Assembly (NCBI GenBank): GCA_964436865.1
Contig: CAYTFK010000004.1
Coordinates: 6,167-70,166 of the forward strand
Reading direction: 5' to 3'
Length of the DNA: 64,000 bases
From: JAXGPP01 sp964436865
GTDB taxonomy: Bacteria; Planctomycetota; Planctomycetia; Pirellulales; Thermoguttaceae
Below the pieces are notes generated by a model, which did not search any database, was not told the origin of the DNA, and saw nothing but the letters and a program-made list of their open reading frames with translations. Made by a program: the position numbers and the translations under genes. Position 1 is the first letter of the stretch. Each line of letters begins with the position of its first letter. Below are positions 9,926-17,927 of the stretch, piece after piece.

Positions 9926-10840
9926 ATGGCCACCGTGCTTGTCGTCGATGATTCCTCGGTGGATCGTCGTCTGGTCGGCGGGCTGCTGCAGAAAGATGCC
10001 GATCTGGAGGTGCAATACGCCATTCACGGCGCCGATGCGTTGGAGAAGATCATCCAGTCGGTGCCGGACCTGGTGGTCACGGACCTGATCATGCCCGAAA
10101 TGGACGGGCTGACGCTGGTCGCCACAGTGAAGCACCGCTTCCGCCACCTGCCGGTAATCCTCATGACCTCCAAAGGAAGCGAGGAACTGGCCGTTCAGGC
10201 GCTGGAGCAGGGAGCGGCGAGCTATGTCCCCAAGGCGATTCTCGCCCAGCGTTTGCTCGACACCGTCCGCAACATTCTTTCCGTCTCGTCCCGGCAACGC
10301 AGCCACTTGCGGCTGATGGGCTGCATGACGAGCAGCCACGCGACCTTCGAGTTGATCAACGATCCGGCACTGTTCGCTCCCCTGGTGTCGTACATTCAGG
10401 AAGAGTGCATCCACCTGCGGATCTGCGATGAATCGGACCGCACTCGTTTGGGTGTAGCCCTGGAAGAGGCGCTGGCCAATGCGCTTTACCACGGCAATCT
10501 CGAAATCGGGTCAGAACTGCGCGAAACCAACGAAGTGGCCTATTGGAAGCTGGTGCGGGAACGGACGCAGTCGTTGCCCTTTTGCGAGCGTCGAATCCAT
10601 GTCGACGCCGATATCTCCCGCGACCAGGCGACGTTCACCATTCGCGACGACGGAAAGGGCTTCGATCCCACAAGCCTGCCCGATCCGACCGATCCGGCGA
10701 ACCTCGAGAAGGTCAGCGGACGCGGCGTGCTCCTGATGCGGACCTTCATGGACGATGTCCGCTACAACCCCTCGGGCAACATCGTCACGCTGGTAAAACG
10801 CCGCGACCCGAACGCCCCGGCTGGCGAAAACGGCGATTAG
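9926..10840 (+). CDS. Response regulator fused to RsbW-like serine kinase/ATPase
   Basis: The protein has 304 residues and starts at an ATG preceded by GGAGGGAA. The N-terminal receiver (1-120) has the acidic pair at 8-9, Asp53 (VTDLIMPEMDG) and the conserved Lys in SYVPKAI. The C-terminal half (about 150-295) is a HATPase_c_2 domain like those of anti-sigma factor kinases: N box EEALANALYHGN, then IRDDGKGFDP and SGRGVLLMRTFMD. In this family the ATPase phosphorylates an anti-sigma antagonist or sequesters a sigma factor. The receiver probably gates it on phosphoryl input from the hybrid kinase just upstream. No anti-anti-sigma (STAS) or sigma gene is visible nearby, so its partner must be encoded elsewhere. 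Confidence 0.9.
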   Translation: MATVLVVDDSSVDRRLVGGLLQKDADLEVQYAIHGADALEKIIQSVPDLVVTDLIMPEMDGLTLVATVKHRFRHLPVILMTSKGSEELAVQALEQGAASYVPKAILAQRLLDTVRNILSVSSRQRSHLRLMGCMTSSHATFELINDPALFAPLVSYIQEECIHLRICDESDRTRLGVALEEALANALYHGNLEIGSELRETNEVAYWKLVRERTQSLPFCERRIHVDADISRDQATFTIRDDGKGFDPTSLPDPTDPANLEKVSGRGVLLMRTFMDDVRYNPSGNIVTLVKRRDPNAPAGENGD

Positions 10841-10872
10841 CGTCCATGCCCTTCCGGCACCGAAGCCCGTCT

Positions 10873-11229
10873 CTATAGAAGCAGCCAAGCCGCCCCGGCC
10901 ACAACCGCGACCAGAATTACGACCGCGGCTACCAGCAGGGGCGTCTTTGACTTCCCGCGGACCGCCTCCTCTTCGGCTTCGGGATCGGACGGCCGAGTGG
11001 GAATCTGAGCCTCAAGCGCTTCAGGAATGCTGTCGGGTGGCGGAATCGGTTCCGTGGGAAACAACCCGTCGACCTTGTTGCCGACAATCCACTTCCCCTC
11101 CGGCATCCCATCTTTGCGGATCATGTCGGTTGGCTGAACGATACCGGCCGCCGCCAAGGACTTGAACTGTTTCGGAGTGAACGGACCGTGATCGCGCCCG
11201 CCACGACGGTAGTACCAGTTGGTCGCCAT
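10873..11229 (-). CDS. GYF_2 domain protein with C-terminal membrane anchor
   Basis: A 118-residue protein read from the ATG at 11229 (start MATNWYYRRGG). The open frame reaches 11340 but the extra 37 residues are low-complexity. Residues 3-55 form a GYF_2 (DUF4339) domain: WYYRRGGRDHGPFTPKQFKSL, then a Gly-rich turn and GLFP. An acidic, Pro-rich linker follows, and the last 20 residues are a single hydrophobic helix, giving a tail-anchored topology with the domain in the cytoplasm. GYF_2 domains are abundant in planctomycetes and are thought to bind peptides or act as adaptors. It is convergent with the receiver-ATPase gene and divergent from rfbB. Confidence 0.82.
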   Translation of the reverse strand: MATNWYYRRGGRDHGPFTPKQFKSLAAAGIVQPTDMIRKDGMPEGKWIVGNKVDGLFPTEPIPPPDSIPEALEAQIPTRPSDPEAEEEAVRGKSKTPLLVAAVVILVAVVAGAAWLLL

Positions 11230-11387
11230 TGTTGGTCCCGTGGTGGATGGTGCAACGCGTTCAGCGTCATGGACCGGGAAACCGGGCTTGTTGCATTCGT
11301 GCCCGCTCCCCGAGCCCTCGCGGGAATTTCCAGGAGCCACTCCCGGCCAGTCTAGTCATGGTTACTGGACGGGTCAAGTTTCCGGGC

Positions 11388-11415
11388 TTGATCAGCCGCC
11401 CGGTTCGACTACCAT
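11388..11415 (+). promoter_or_regulatory. Weak promoter candidate for the rfb operon
   Basis: TTGATC at 11388-11393 and TACCAT at 11410-11415 are separated by 16 bp. Transcription would begin almost at the rfbB ATG (11423), giving a leaderless message, which fits the absence of a clear ribosome binding site there. Both hexamers are only partial matches. Confidence 0.25.
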
Positions 11416-11422
11416 TAGCGGT

Positions 11423-12493
11423 ATGAACGGCATACTCGTGACCGGCGGTGCCGGGTTTATCGGCAGCAATTTCGTGCACCAGTGGCTGTCGGCCGAAGCC
11501 GATCCCCTGGTCAATCTCGACAATCTCACCTACGCCGGCAATCTCGACTCGCTGGCCGACCTCGCCGGCGATCCACGCTACAGCTTCGTCCACGGCGACA
11601 TCGGCGATGGTCAACTCGTCAGCCGATTGTTGGAAGAGTTTCGTCCTCGGGCGGTGGTCAACTTCGCTGCCGAGTCGCACGTCGATCGCTCGATTGATGG
11701 CCCCGCAGCCTTTGTCGAGACAAACGTCGTCGGCACATTCCGCCTGCTGGAGGCTGGCCGCCGCTACTGGTGCAGCCTGACACCGTCCGATCGCGAGGCA
11801 TTTCGCTTCCTGCATGTTTCGACCGACGAGGTCTATGGCTCCTTGGGACCGGAAGGGCAGTTCAACGAGTCGAGCCCCTATGCGCCCAACTCCCCCTATT
11901 CGGCCTCGAAGGCCGCCAGTGACCATTTCGTTCGGGCCTACCACCACACCTATGGCCTGCCGACGCTCGTCACCAATTGTTCGAACAACTACGGGCCCTA
12001 CCAGTTCCCTGAGAAACTTGTCCCACTCGTGACCCTCAACGCCTTGGAGGGCAAACCGCTGCCGGTCTATGGCGACGGGCAGCAGGTTCGCGACTGGCTG
12101 TTTGTCGAGGATCACTGCCAGGCGATCCGCCTGGTCCTGGCCCGCGGAACACCCGGCGAAACCTACAACATCGGCGGCCACTCGGAACAGACCAACCTGG
12201 CGATCGTACGAGCGATCTGCCGGACGATCGACAGGCTTCGGCCCGGTTTGCCCCATGCGCCGTGCGAGTCGCTCATCACGTTTGTCGCCGACCGCCCCGG
12301 CCACGACCGTCGCTACGCGGTCGACACCTCGAAGATCCAGCGCGAACTCGGCTGGCGGCCTGCCGAGAGTTTCGAGTCCGGGTTGTTGCGGACCGTGCAG
12401 TGGTACCTCGACAATCGCGGCTGGGTTGAACGCGTCACGTCGGGCAAGTATCGCCGCGAGCGTCTGGGACTTGGCCAGCCAGGGCAAGATTGA
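11423..12493 (+). CDS. rfbB: dTDP-glucose 4,6-dehydratase
   Basis: Second enzyme of dTDP-L-rhamnose synthesis: it oxidises and dehydrates dTDP-glucose to dTDP-4-keto-6-deoxyglucose in the cytoplasm. The 356-residue length is normal for the family. The NAD-binding motif TGGAGFIGSN is at residues 6-15. The catalytic block STDEVYGSLG carries the Thr-Asp-Glu triad, and YSASKAASDH carries the Tyr-xxx-Lys pair; NNYGPYQFPEKL is the usual signature. The ATG at 11423 is chosen since the upstream extension of the frame has no homology-like character. It is the first gene of rfbB-rfbA-rfbC-like-rfbD, all on the same strand with short gaps. It overlaps no neighbour and has no obvious Shine-Dalgarno site. 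Confidence 0.96.
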   Translation: MNGILVTGGAGFIGSNFVHQWLSAEADPLVNLDNLTYAGNLDSLADLAGDPRYSFVHGDIGDGQLVSRLLEEFRPRAVVNFAAESHVDRSIDGPAAFVETNVVGTFRLLEAGRRYWCSLTPSDREAFRFLHVSTDEVYGSLGPEGQFNESSPYAPNSPYSASKAASDHFVRAYHHTYGLPTLVTNCSNNYGPYQFPEKLVPLVTLNALEGKPLPVYGDGQQVRDWLFVEDHCQAIRLVLARGTPGETYNIGGHSEQTNLAIVRAICRTIDRLRPGLPHAPCESLITFVADRPGHDRRYAVDTSKIQRELGWRPAESFESGLLRTVQWYLDNRGWVERVTSGKYRRERLGLGQPGQD

Positions 12494-12525
12494 CCTGACC
12501 GCATCATAACGGGTCAGAACGTGCC

Positions 12526-13425
12526 ATGAACCAGCTGCCGACATGCAGAAGAGGCATCATTCTGGCAGGCGGATCGGGCACGCGGCTCCACCCGGCAACC
12601 CGGGCCGTGAGCAAGCAGCTCCTGCCCGTATACGACAAGCCGATGGTCTATTATCCCCTCTCGACGCTGATGCTGGCTGGCATCCGCAATGTGCTGGTGA
12701 TCTCCACTGCTGAAGATCTTGTCTTGTTCCGGCGGTTGCTGGGGGACGGCAGCCATATCGGCCTGTCGATATGCTATGCTGCACAGCCGCGGCCGGAGGG
12801 TATCGGCCAAGCGCTGGTGATCGGCCGCGAGTTCATCGGCGGCGAGCCCGTGGCGCTTGTGCTGGGCGACAACATCTTCTACGGGCAGGGATTCCAGGCC
12901 CTCTTGCAGCGGGTGGCAAGCCGTGTTGCCGGGGCCACCGTCTTCGGCTATTTCGTCAAGGATCCCCGGCGCTATGGCGTCGTCGAGCTTGATCCTGCCG
13001 GCCAGCCTGTTTCGCTCGAGGAGAAACCGCGCGAGCCGAGGTCGAACTATGCGGTGACCGGGCTCTACTTCTACGACCGTGAGGCGGTCGAGATCGCTGC
13101 TTCACTCCAGCCTTCAGCTCGCGGCGAACTCGAAATCAGCGACGTCAATCGTGCCTACCTGCGCCGCGGATGCCTTCGGGTGGAGGTGCTTGGCCGCGGC
13201 TTCGCGTGGCTCGATACCGGCACGCACGAGTCGCTCTTGCAGGCTGCGAATTTCGTCGAGACGATCGAGCATCGCCAGGGCTTGAAGATCGCCTGCATTG
13301 AAGAGGTCGCCTACCGCAAAGGGTTCATCGACCGCAATCAGCTCGAGGTCCTGGCCAAGTCGTGCAAGAGCAGCTATGGCGAGTATCTGCTCGCCCTTCT
13401 GGACAGCCCCGGATCGCGACCATAG
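12526..13425 (+). CDS. rfbA: Glucose-1-phosphate thymidylyltransferase
   Basis: It makes dTDP-glucose from glucose-1-phosphate and dTTP, the first step of the rhamnose pathway. The protein has 299 residues, close to the family norm of about 290. The nucleotide-binding signature GGSGTRLHPAT is near residues 15-25, followed by SKQLLPVYDKPM; LGDNIFYG holds the metal-binding Asp, and LEEKP and DTGTHES are conserved later in the chain. It lies 32 bases after rfbB. Its stop codon is four bases before the start of the next gene, so the two are likely translationally linked. Confidence 0.96.
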   Translation: MNQLPTCRRGIILAGGSGTRLHPATRAVSKQLLPVYDKPMVYYPLSTLMLAGIRNVLVISTAEDLVLFRRLLGDGSHIGLSICYAAQPRPEGIGQALVIGREFIGGEPVALVLGDNIFYGQGFQALLQRVASRVAGATVFGYFVKDPRRYGVVELDPAGQPVSLEEKPREPRSNYAVTGLYFYDREAVEIAASLQPSARGELEISDVNRAYLRRGCLRVEVLGRGFAWLDTGTHESLLQAANFVETIEHRQGLKIACIEEVAYRKGFIDRNQLEVLAKSCKSSYGEYLLALLDSPGSRP

Positions 13426-13429
13426 GACG

Positions 13430-13927
13430 ATGCTACAGCCTCCCCAATCCATCGATTTCCGCAGCGCTCCAATTGAAGGGCTGATCGTACGTCCCGTCAG
13501 CCGGTTCAGCGATCATCGGGGGTGGCTCATCGAGTTGTTTCGCCACGACGAACTTGATTCCGAGCATTGGCCGGCGATGGCCTACGCGAGCGAAACGATT
13601 CCCGGCGCGGCCCGCGGCCCGCATGTGCACAGCCGGCAGTCCGACTATTTCGCCTTTCTCGGTCCCGGCGAGTTCCGCTTCTACGCTTGGGATGCACGGC
13701 CCGAATCGCCCTCCTACGCTTGCCGCGTGACCGTCGAGGCCGGTCAGTCGAACCCCTGCATTCTCATCGTTCCTCCCGGCGTCGTGCACGCCTATCGCAA
13801 TGTGAGTGCGGTGCCGGGCCTGGTGTTCAATGCGCCCAACCAACTCTATGGCGGACCGGGCCGCCAGGAACCGGTCGACGAGGTCCGCCTCGAAGAACTC
13901 CCCAATAGCCCGTATCTCCTCGACTGA
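13430..13927 (+). CDS. Divergent RmlC-like cupin (dTDP-4-dehydrorhamnose 3,5-epimerase family)
   Basis: The position between rfbA and rfbD argues for the 3,5-epimerase step. The 165-residue protein has the family's HRGWLIELFR block and a cupin core, GAARGPHVHSRQSDYFAFL. It is shorter than classical RmlC (about 180) and differs at places where the classical enzyme has catalytic residues: the His of RGLH is kept (RGPH), but the Lys that follows in GKLVR is not apparent and the Tyr of the later strand falls in VFNAPNQLY. Short RmlC-family cupins of this kind occur in other sugar-nucleotide operons. It may be an epimerase with altered chemistry or another dTDP-keto-sugar isomerase. The ATG at 13430 lies just after the rfbA stop; the frame extends further upstream only inside rfbA. 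Confidence 0.75.
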   Translation: MLQPPQSIDFRSAPIEGLIVRPVSRFSDHRGWLIELFRHDELDSEHWPAMAYASETIPGAARGPHVHSRQSDYFAFLGPGEFRFYAWDARPESPSYACRVTVEAGQSNPCILIVPPGVVHAYRNVSAVPGLVFNAPNQLYGGPGRQEPVDEVRLEELPNSPYLLD

Positions 13928-13945
13928 AGATCAACGCCAATACCC

Positions 13946-14848
13946 ATGGGCGCCCGGCACACCAGAATTCTCGTGATTGGTTCCCAGGGCCAACTCGGCA
14001 GCGAGCTTTGTCGCCAACTCGGCGATCGCGCAGTTGGACTCGATTTTCCCGATCTCGACATCACCGACCGGCGAAGCGTCGCCGCGGCCATGGCAGCGAA
14101 CCGGCCCGGGGCGGTCATTAATACCGCGGCCTACACACGGGTGGATCAGGCCGAGTCCGAGCCCGAAGCCTGCTTCGCCGTGAATGCCACGGGCGTGGCC
14201 CATCTGGCGGAGGCCTGCCGCGCGGCGGATGCAGCCCTGGTGCAGGTGAGCACCGACTATGTCTTCGGCGGCGACCGGCCGGTGCGCGCGCCGTACCGCG
14301 AAAGCGACGAGCCGCACCCGGAGGGAGTCTATGCCTCCAGCAAGCGCGAAGGCGAACTCTGCGCTGCGGCCTGCCCGAAGCACATCATCATCCGCACCTG
14401 CGGCCTATACGGACATCGCGCACCGCGGGCGGCGGGCAATTTTGTCGACACGATGCTGCGACTGGCTGAAACTCGAAATGTACTGCGCGTGGTAGACGAC
14501 CAGCACTGCACGCCAACCAGCGTGGTACATGTTGCCCGGGCCATTGCGTTTCTGCTGGAGTCGGATGCTGGCGGCGTCTACCACGTGGTTTGTCGCGGCC
14601 AGACCACATGGTTAGGTTTTGCCCGTGAGATCTTTCGCCAAGCGGGCCTGAGCATTCGCGTCGACTCCATCTCAACGGCTGAATATGGGCTCGCCGCGCC
14701 CCGGCCGGCTTACAGCGTGCTCGATACCGGCAGGTACCACGCGTTGGCTGGATGCCCGGTCATGCCGCCATGGGAGGAGGCGCTGGCTGAATACTTGGTT
14801 TCCCTTGGCAGACACGCCCGCTCTGGCGGCAAGAATTCCGGCTGGTAG
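13946..14848 (+). CDS. rfbD: dTDP-4-dehydrorhamnose reductase
   Basis: The last step to dTDP-L-rhamnose, an NAD(P)H-dependent reduction of the 4-keto group. The 300-residue length matches the family. The Rossmann motif is GSQGQLGSEL near residue 12-21, STDYVFGG is the conserved central block, and the catalytic pair is in YASSKREGE. ILVIG at the N-terminus and NTAAYTRVDQAE are both typical of RmlD. It follows the RmlC-like gene by 18 bases and ends the operon. The product would feed the many glycosyltransferases encoded on the opposite strand downstream. Confidence 0.95.
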   Translation: MGARHTRILVIGSQGQLGSELCRQLGDRAVGLDFPDLDITDRRSVAAAMAANRPGAVINTAAYTRVDQAESEPEACFAVNATGVAHLAEACRAADAALVQVSTDYVFGGDRPVRAPYRESDEPHPEGVYASSKREGELCAAACPKHIIIRTCGLYGHRAPRAAGNFVDTMLRLAETRNVLRVVDDQHCTPTSVVHVARAIAFLLESDAGGVYHVVCRGQTTWLGFAREIFRQAGLSIRVDSISTAEYGLAAPRPAYSVLDTGRYHALAGCPVMPPWEEALAEYLVSLGRHARSGGKNSGW

Positions 14849-14986
14849 ACTATCCCTCGGGGCTTTCGGCCTTTGGCTTGATTTGTGCGCTGAGGGCGAC
14901 TGTAATGAGGCGCGGTTTTGCGGTCGGAGAAGTTGGGAGGCGTTGCACAGTCAACCGCGGAAACAAGAAATCCGAGGAGGGTTGTC

Positions 14987-15319
14987 ATGACCAAGACTGC
15001 CACGATTCATGCGGTGCAGAAGTGGGAGTACCTCTCCGTCACCAAGAAGACAGAGGAGTTCCTCGCCAGGGAGATGAACGAGCTTGGCCAGGTCGGGTGG
15101 CAACTGGTGTATGCCAACCAGATCAAGGATCGCAAGGGGGAGATCGCGTGGGTGGCCTTCATGACCCGGCCGTATGTTCCTAACCTGCCGAAACATGCTG
15201 CTTCGCCCGGAGAGACCGCTGCGCCGACGGGCCAGCCCGCCGCAAGTTCCAGCCCCGCAGCGGCCGGATTCAACTTGGAAGGCGACGAGTTCAAGATCAA
15301 GGAAGAGGAAGAGACCTGA
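14987..15319 (+). CDS. DUF4177-like small protein
   Basis: A 110-residue protein that starts at the ATG at 14987 with a strong GAGGAGG site 7 bases upstream; a longer frame from 14918 lacks such a site. Residues 10-50 (KWEYLSV ... MNELGQVGWQLVYA) fit the DUF4177 pattern, a small domain of unknown function marked by the LNxLGxxGWELV consensus. The C-terminal half is Ala/Pro/Ser-rich and ends in a strongly acidic and lysine-rich tail. No signal peptide or membrane helix is visible, so it is probably cytoplasmic. It lies 138 bases after rfbD and may be separate from that operon. Confidence 0.75.
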   Translation: MTKTATIHAVQKWEYLSVTKKTEEFLAREMNELGQVGWQLVYANQIKDRKGEIAWVAFMTRPYVPNLPKHAASPGETAAPTGQPAASSSPAAAGFNLEGDEFKIKEEEET

Positions 15320-15693
15320 CGGCCGCTGGCCACCTTGTATCCCGCGATACGCCGTTCCCCTTACAAGAGGATCGCCGATGCGAAGGCCGCGAGCGTCAGA
15401 AGCACCGCCAGCGTCACTTCGTTGATGTCGACGCGTTTGGGCATGGACGTGACGGTAGGAGCGGAGGTGTATTGGGTCGAGTGAACGCGGTTGTCCCGTC
15501 GCCCGCATTCCGAGCGCCCGGGCGGCACGAGCATCGCTAGTGGTTTGATCGGCTGCCTCCGCCGGCTTTCTCAGAGTATCCGCCTCGCGCGGCACAACGG
15601 TTATTGTCGGCACTACGCAAATTTTCTGAACCTTCGTCACTATCGCTTTCACCGTCATTACCGGAAGAGTTTCACATCTTGGGAGCAATTAAC
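15320..15693. other. Intergenic region between the DUF4177 and hydrolase-like genes
   Basis: Apart from a possible 27-codon membrane micro-ORF on the minus strand (listed separately), I see no gene in these 374 bases. The stretch at 15600-15690 is less GC-rich than its surroundings and may hold the promoter of the downstream gene, but no convincing -35/-10 pair was found. Confidence 0.4.
15361..15444 (-). CDS. Possible 27-residue single-helix membrane peptide
   Basis: An ATG-to-TAA frame of 28 codons begins MPKRVDINEV and continues with about 17 uninterrupted hydrophobic residues (TLAVLLTLAAFASAILL region) to its end. A basic/acidic head followed by one hydrophobic helix is the shape of many bacterial small membrane proteins. 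There is no obvious ribosome binding site, and chance occurrence in GC-rich DNA cannot be excluded. It lies opposite in direction to both flanking genes. Confidence 0.3.
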   Translation of the reverse strand: MPKRVDINEVTLAVLLTLAAFASAILL

Positions 15694-16932
15694 ATGCGGA
15701 AAGCACGCTTCACTATGGCGGCAATACTGGCGGGGGGATGCCTGGCGATTGCTGCTGTGGGCCAGGCCGCGGAGGGCACTTCGACAGTCGCCGTTGACCC
15801 CCAGATGCAGTCGTCCCCCCTGACCCGATCCGACGTCTTTCCGATCGCCGTCTGGCTACAGCGCCCGGGTAACGCCGGACGCTACAAGGAGTTGGGCGTG
15901 AACCTCTACGTTGGGCTATGGCGAGGTCCCAACGAGGAGCAACTTGCCGAACTCCGGCAGCACGGCATGCACCTCATCTGTGGGCAGAACGAGTATGCGC
16001 TGACGCAACTTGATAACCCAATGATCGTCGCCTGGATGCACGGCGACGAACCGGACAATGCCCAGCCGATTCGCGGCGGCGGGGGATATGGGCCGCCCAT
16101 TGCCCCGGCGCGGATCGTTGAGCAGTATCGTCAGATCAAGGACCGCGATCCGAGCCGACCGGTGCTGCTCAATCTTGGACAGGGGGTCGCTTGGGATGGA
16201 TGGCACGGCCGGGGCGTGCGGACGAATCACCCGGAAGACTACCCCGCGTATATCGAGGGGTGCGACATCGCCTCATTCGACATCTACCCCGCGGTCCACG
16301 ACCGCCCGGCGGTTGAAGGCAAGCTGTGGTATGTGGCTCGGGGGGTGGACCGGCTGAAGCGATGGGCCGGCGACAGACGCAGCGTGTGGAACTGCATCGA
16401 GTGCACCCACATCGGGAACGCCAAAGTGAAGCCGATGCCGGCGCAGGTGAAAGCCGAGGTATGGATGTCGATCATCCACGGCTCGCAGGGGCTGATCTAT
16501 TTTTGCCACCAGTTCGAGCCCACCCCGATCGAGGCCGGCCTGCTGGCCGATGCCGAGATGTCGGCGGCCGTGAAACGCATCAACGAAGAGATCCATCGCC
16601 TGGCACCGGCCATCCACAGCCCGAGCGTGCCTCAGGGCCTGACGGTTGCCTGCGAACCGGCCGCCGTCTCGCCGGAGTTGGCCGCCGCAATGGACACCGG
16701 CCCAGTGGCGGCAGTCACCAAGCGGCAGGGTAATGATTCCTACGTCTTTGCCGTGCGAATGGAAGATGCGCCCGCGCGAGCGATGTTTCAACTGCGCGAC
16801 AAGTTCGACGGTGAGGTCGAGGTGATGGGCGAGGACCGCAAGCTGCCACTCGAGAAGGGTAAATTCGAGGACGAGTTCGCCGGCTACGCTGTGCACCTCT
16901 ACCGCGTCAAAGGCGATGTCAGCCCGCGGTGA
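15694..16932 (+). CDS. Secreted TIM-barrel glycoside-hydrolase-like protein
   Basis: A 412-residue protein from the ATG at 15694, preceded by GGGAG. Residues 1-26 form a signal peptide ending AAEG. The rest resembles the (beta/alpha)8 fold of GH5/GH42-type hydrolases: FPIAVWLQ at the start, VNLYVGLW, a conserved acidic block MHGDEPDNAQ that could hold the acid/base, YIEGCDIASFDIYP, WNCIECTHIG with a possible nucleophile, and GLIYFCHQFEP. A small beta domain follows from about 335. I cannot assign a family with confidence. Located next to a rhamnose operon and facing the polysaccharide cluster, it could act on a surface glycan, but this is inference. Confidence 0.65.
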   Translation: MRKARFTMAAILAGGCLAIAAVGQAAEGTSTVAVDPQMQSSPLTRSDVFPIAVWLQRPGNAGRYKELGVNLYVGLWRGPNEEQLAELRQHGMHLICGQNEYALTQLDNPMIVAWMHGDEPDNAQPIRGGGGYGPPIAPARIVEQYRQIKDRDPSRPVLLNLGQGVAWDGWHGRGVRTNHPEDYPAYIEGCDIASFDIYPAVHDRPAVEGKLWYVARGVDRLKRWAGDRRSVWNCIECTHIGNAKVKPMPAQVKAEVWMSIIHGSQGLIYFCHQFEPTPIEAGLLADAEMSAAVKRINEEIHRLAPAIHSPSVPQGLTVACEPAAVSPELAAAMDTGPVAAVTKRQGNDSYVFAVRMEDAPARAMFQLRDKFDGEVEVMGEDRKLPLEKGKFEDEFAGYAVHLYRVKGDVSPR

Positions 16933-17024
16933 CGGCGCGCCCCGAGTGGTTGAGGCAGAATCAAATCCGGGCCGGAGTACCAGGCGGCTTTTGGAGTGTG
17001 CCTGCCGGTGATCGCTCCGCTGCG

Positions 17025-17927
17025 CTATCGAGGCAGCATGCGTGCCGGTTCTTCCGACTTGCGCCACCGCGGCTGGACAACTGTCGGCGCCGGCTCTGCG
17101 GCAGGCAATTCCGCCTCCCAACGTTTGAGCACGATCACAGCCTCGTATCCGGCCATGAGAAGGCTGAAAGCGAGCCCCGCACGGCCGTCGAGAAAGCCTC
17201 GTTTCCAGAAGTAGTGATGGCAGAACCGCAGCAACGGTCGCAGCGGCAGTCGACGTGCCATATTGCGCAAGGAACGCCGCCTCCGTGGTACGTCGCGGGC
17301 CACAAGATCCCGCCATCGCCATTCGGGCGGCGAGTCCCGCTCCAGTTCCGCTTCACGGGTCGAATAGGTGTTATGCCTAGAGAGCCAGTGGCTCATGCCC
17401 TTGCCGAACGGGTAGTGCAGGAACGGCTCGGAAATCTTCTCCAGTACTCCGTCGACGGGCGGAGCCGGCACTTCGCCATGTCCCGCGTCAACAAATCTCG
17501 CGCAATCGCGATGGACCAGCCGCATGATCCATACCGGAAAGCCGTCGGCATGCCGCAGCCAGCGGCCGAGGAACATGGTCTTGCGGCACATGAGGAATCC
17601 GGCTACCGAGGCGTCCGGCTCGCTCAAGGCGAGCAGGATTTCCCGCTGCACCGCGGGTGTCAGGGCCTCATCGGCGTCGAGCATTAAGACCCATGGATTC
17701 CGCAGGTCGGCAAAATCGAGCGCCCAGTTTCTCTGCTGGGCGAACGACTCGAAGCGGTGACTGCAGACTCGCGCCCCCCATCCGCGCGCGATTTCGACCG
17801 TCGCGTCCTCGGAATGGTCGTCGACGACCACCACCTCGTCGCACCATGCCACCGAGGCGAGGCAGCGGCCGATGTCGCGGGCTTCATTGCGCGCGAGTAT
17901 GACAACCGACAGTCGAGGCTGGCTCAT
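17025..17927 (-). CDS. GT2 glycosyltransferase, WaaE/KdtX type
   Basis: A 300-residue family 2 transferase, the last gene of the long minus-strand cluster. The N-terminus LSVVILARNEARDIGRCL is followed by VVVVDDHSEDAT and the DxD-type block LMLDADEAL. SFAQQRNWAL is characteristic of the WaaE/KdtX group that adds glucose to lipopolysaccharide core, but the substrate here is not known. The C-terminus has an amphipathic and a hydrophobic segment (about 245-270) that may anchor it to the membrane. It starts inside the stop codon of the acetyltransferase gene (ATGA, 17924-17927), which implies coupled translation. It converges with the hydrolase-like gene. Confidence 0.9.
   Translation of the reverse strand: MSQPRLSVVILARNEARDIGRCLASVAWCDEVVVVDDHSEDATVEIARGWGARVCSHRFESFAQQRNWALDFADLRNPWVLMLDADEALTPAVQREILLALSEPDASVAGFLMCRKTMFLGRWLRHADGFPVWIMRLVHRDCARFVDAGHGEVPAPPVDGVLEKISEPFLHYPFGKGMSHWLSRHNTYSTREAELERDSPPEWRWRDLVARDVPRRRRSLRNMARRLPLRPLLRFCHHYFWKRGFLDGRAGLAFSLLMAGYEAVIVLKRWEAELPAAEPAPTVVQPRWRKSEEPARMLPR

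Noticed and set aside
11267..12544. 425-codon minus-strand frame across rfbB
   Set aside because: rfbB has all catalytic motifs on the plus strand; the antisense translation shows none.
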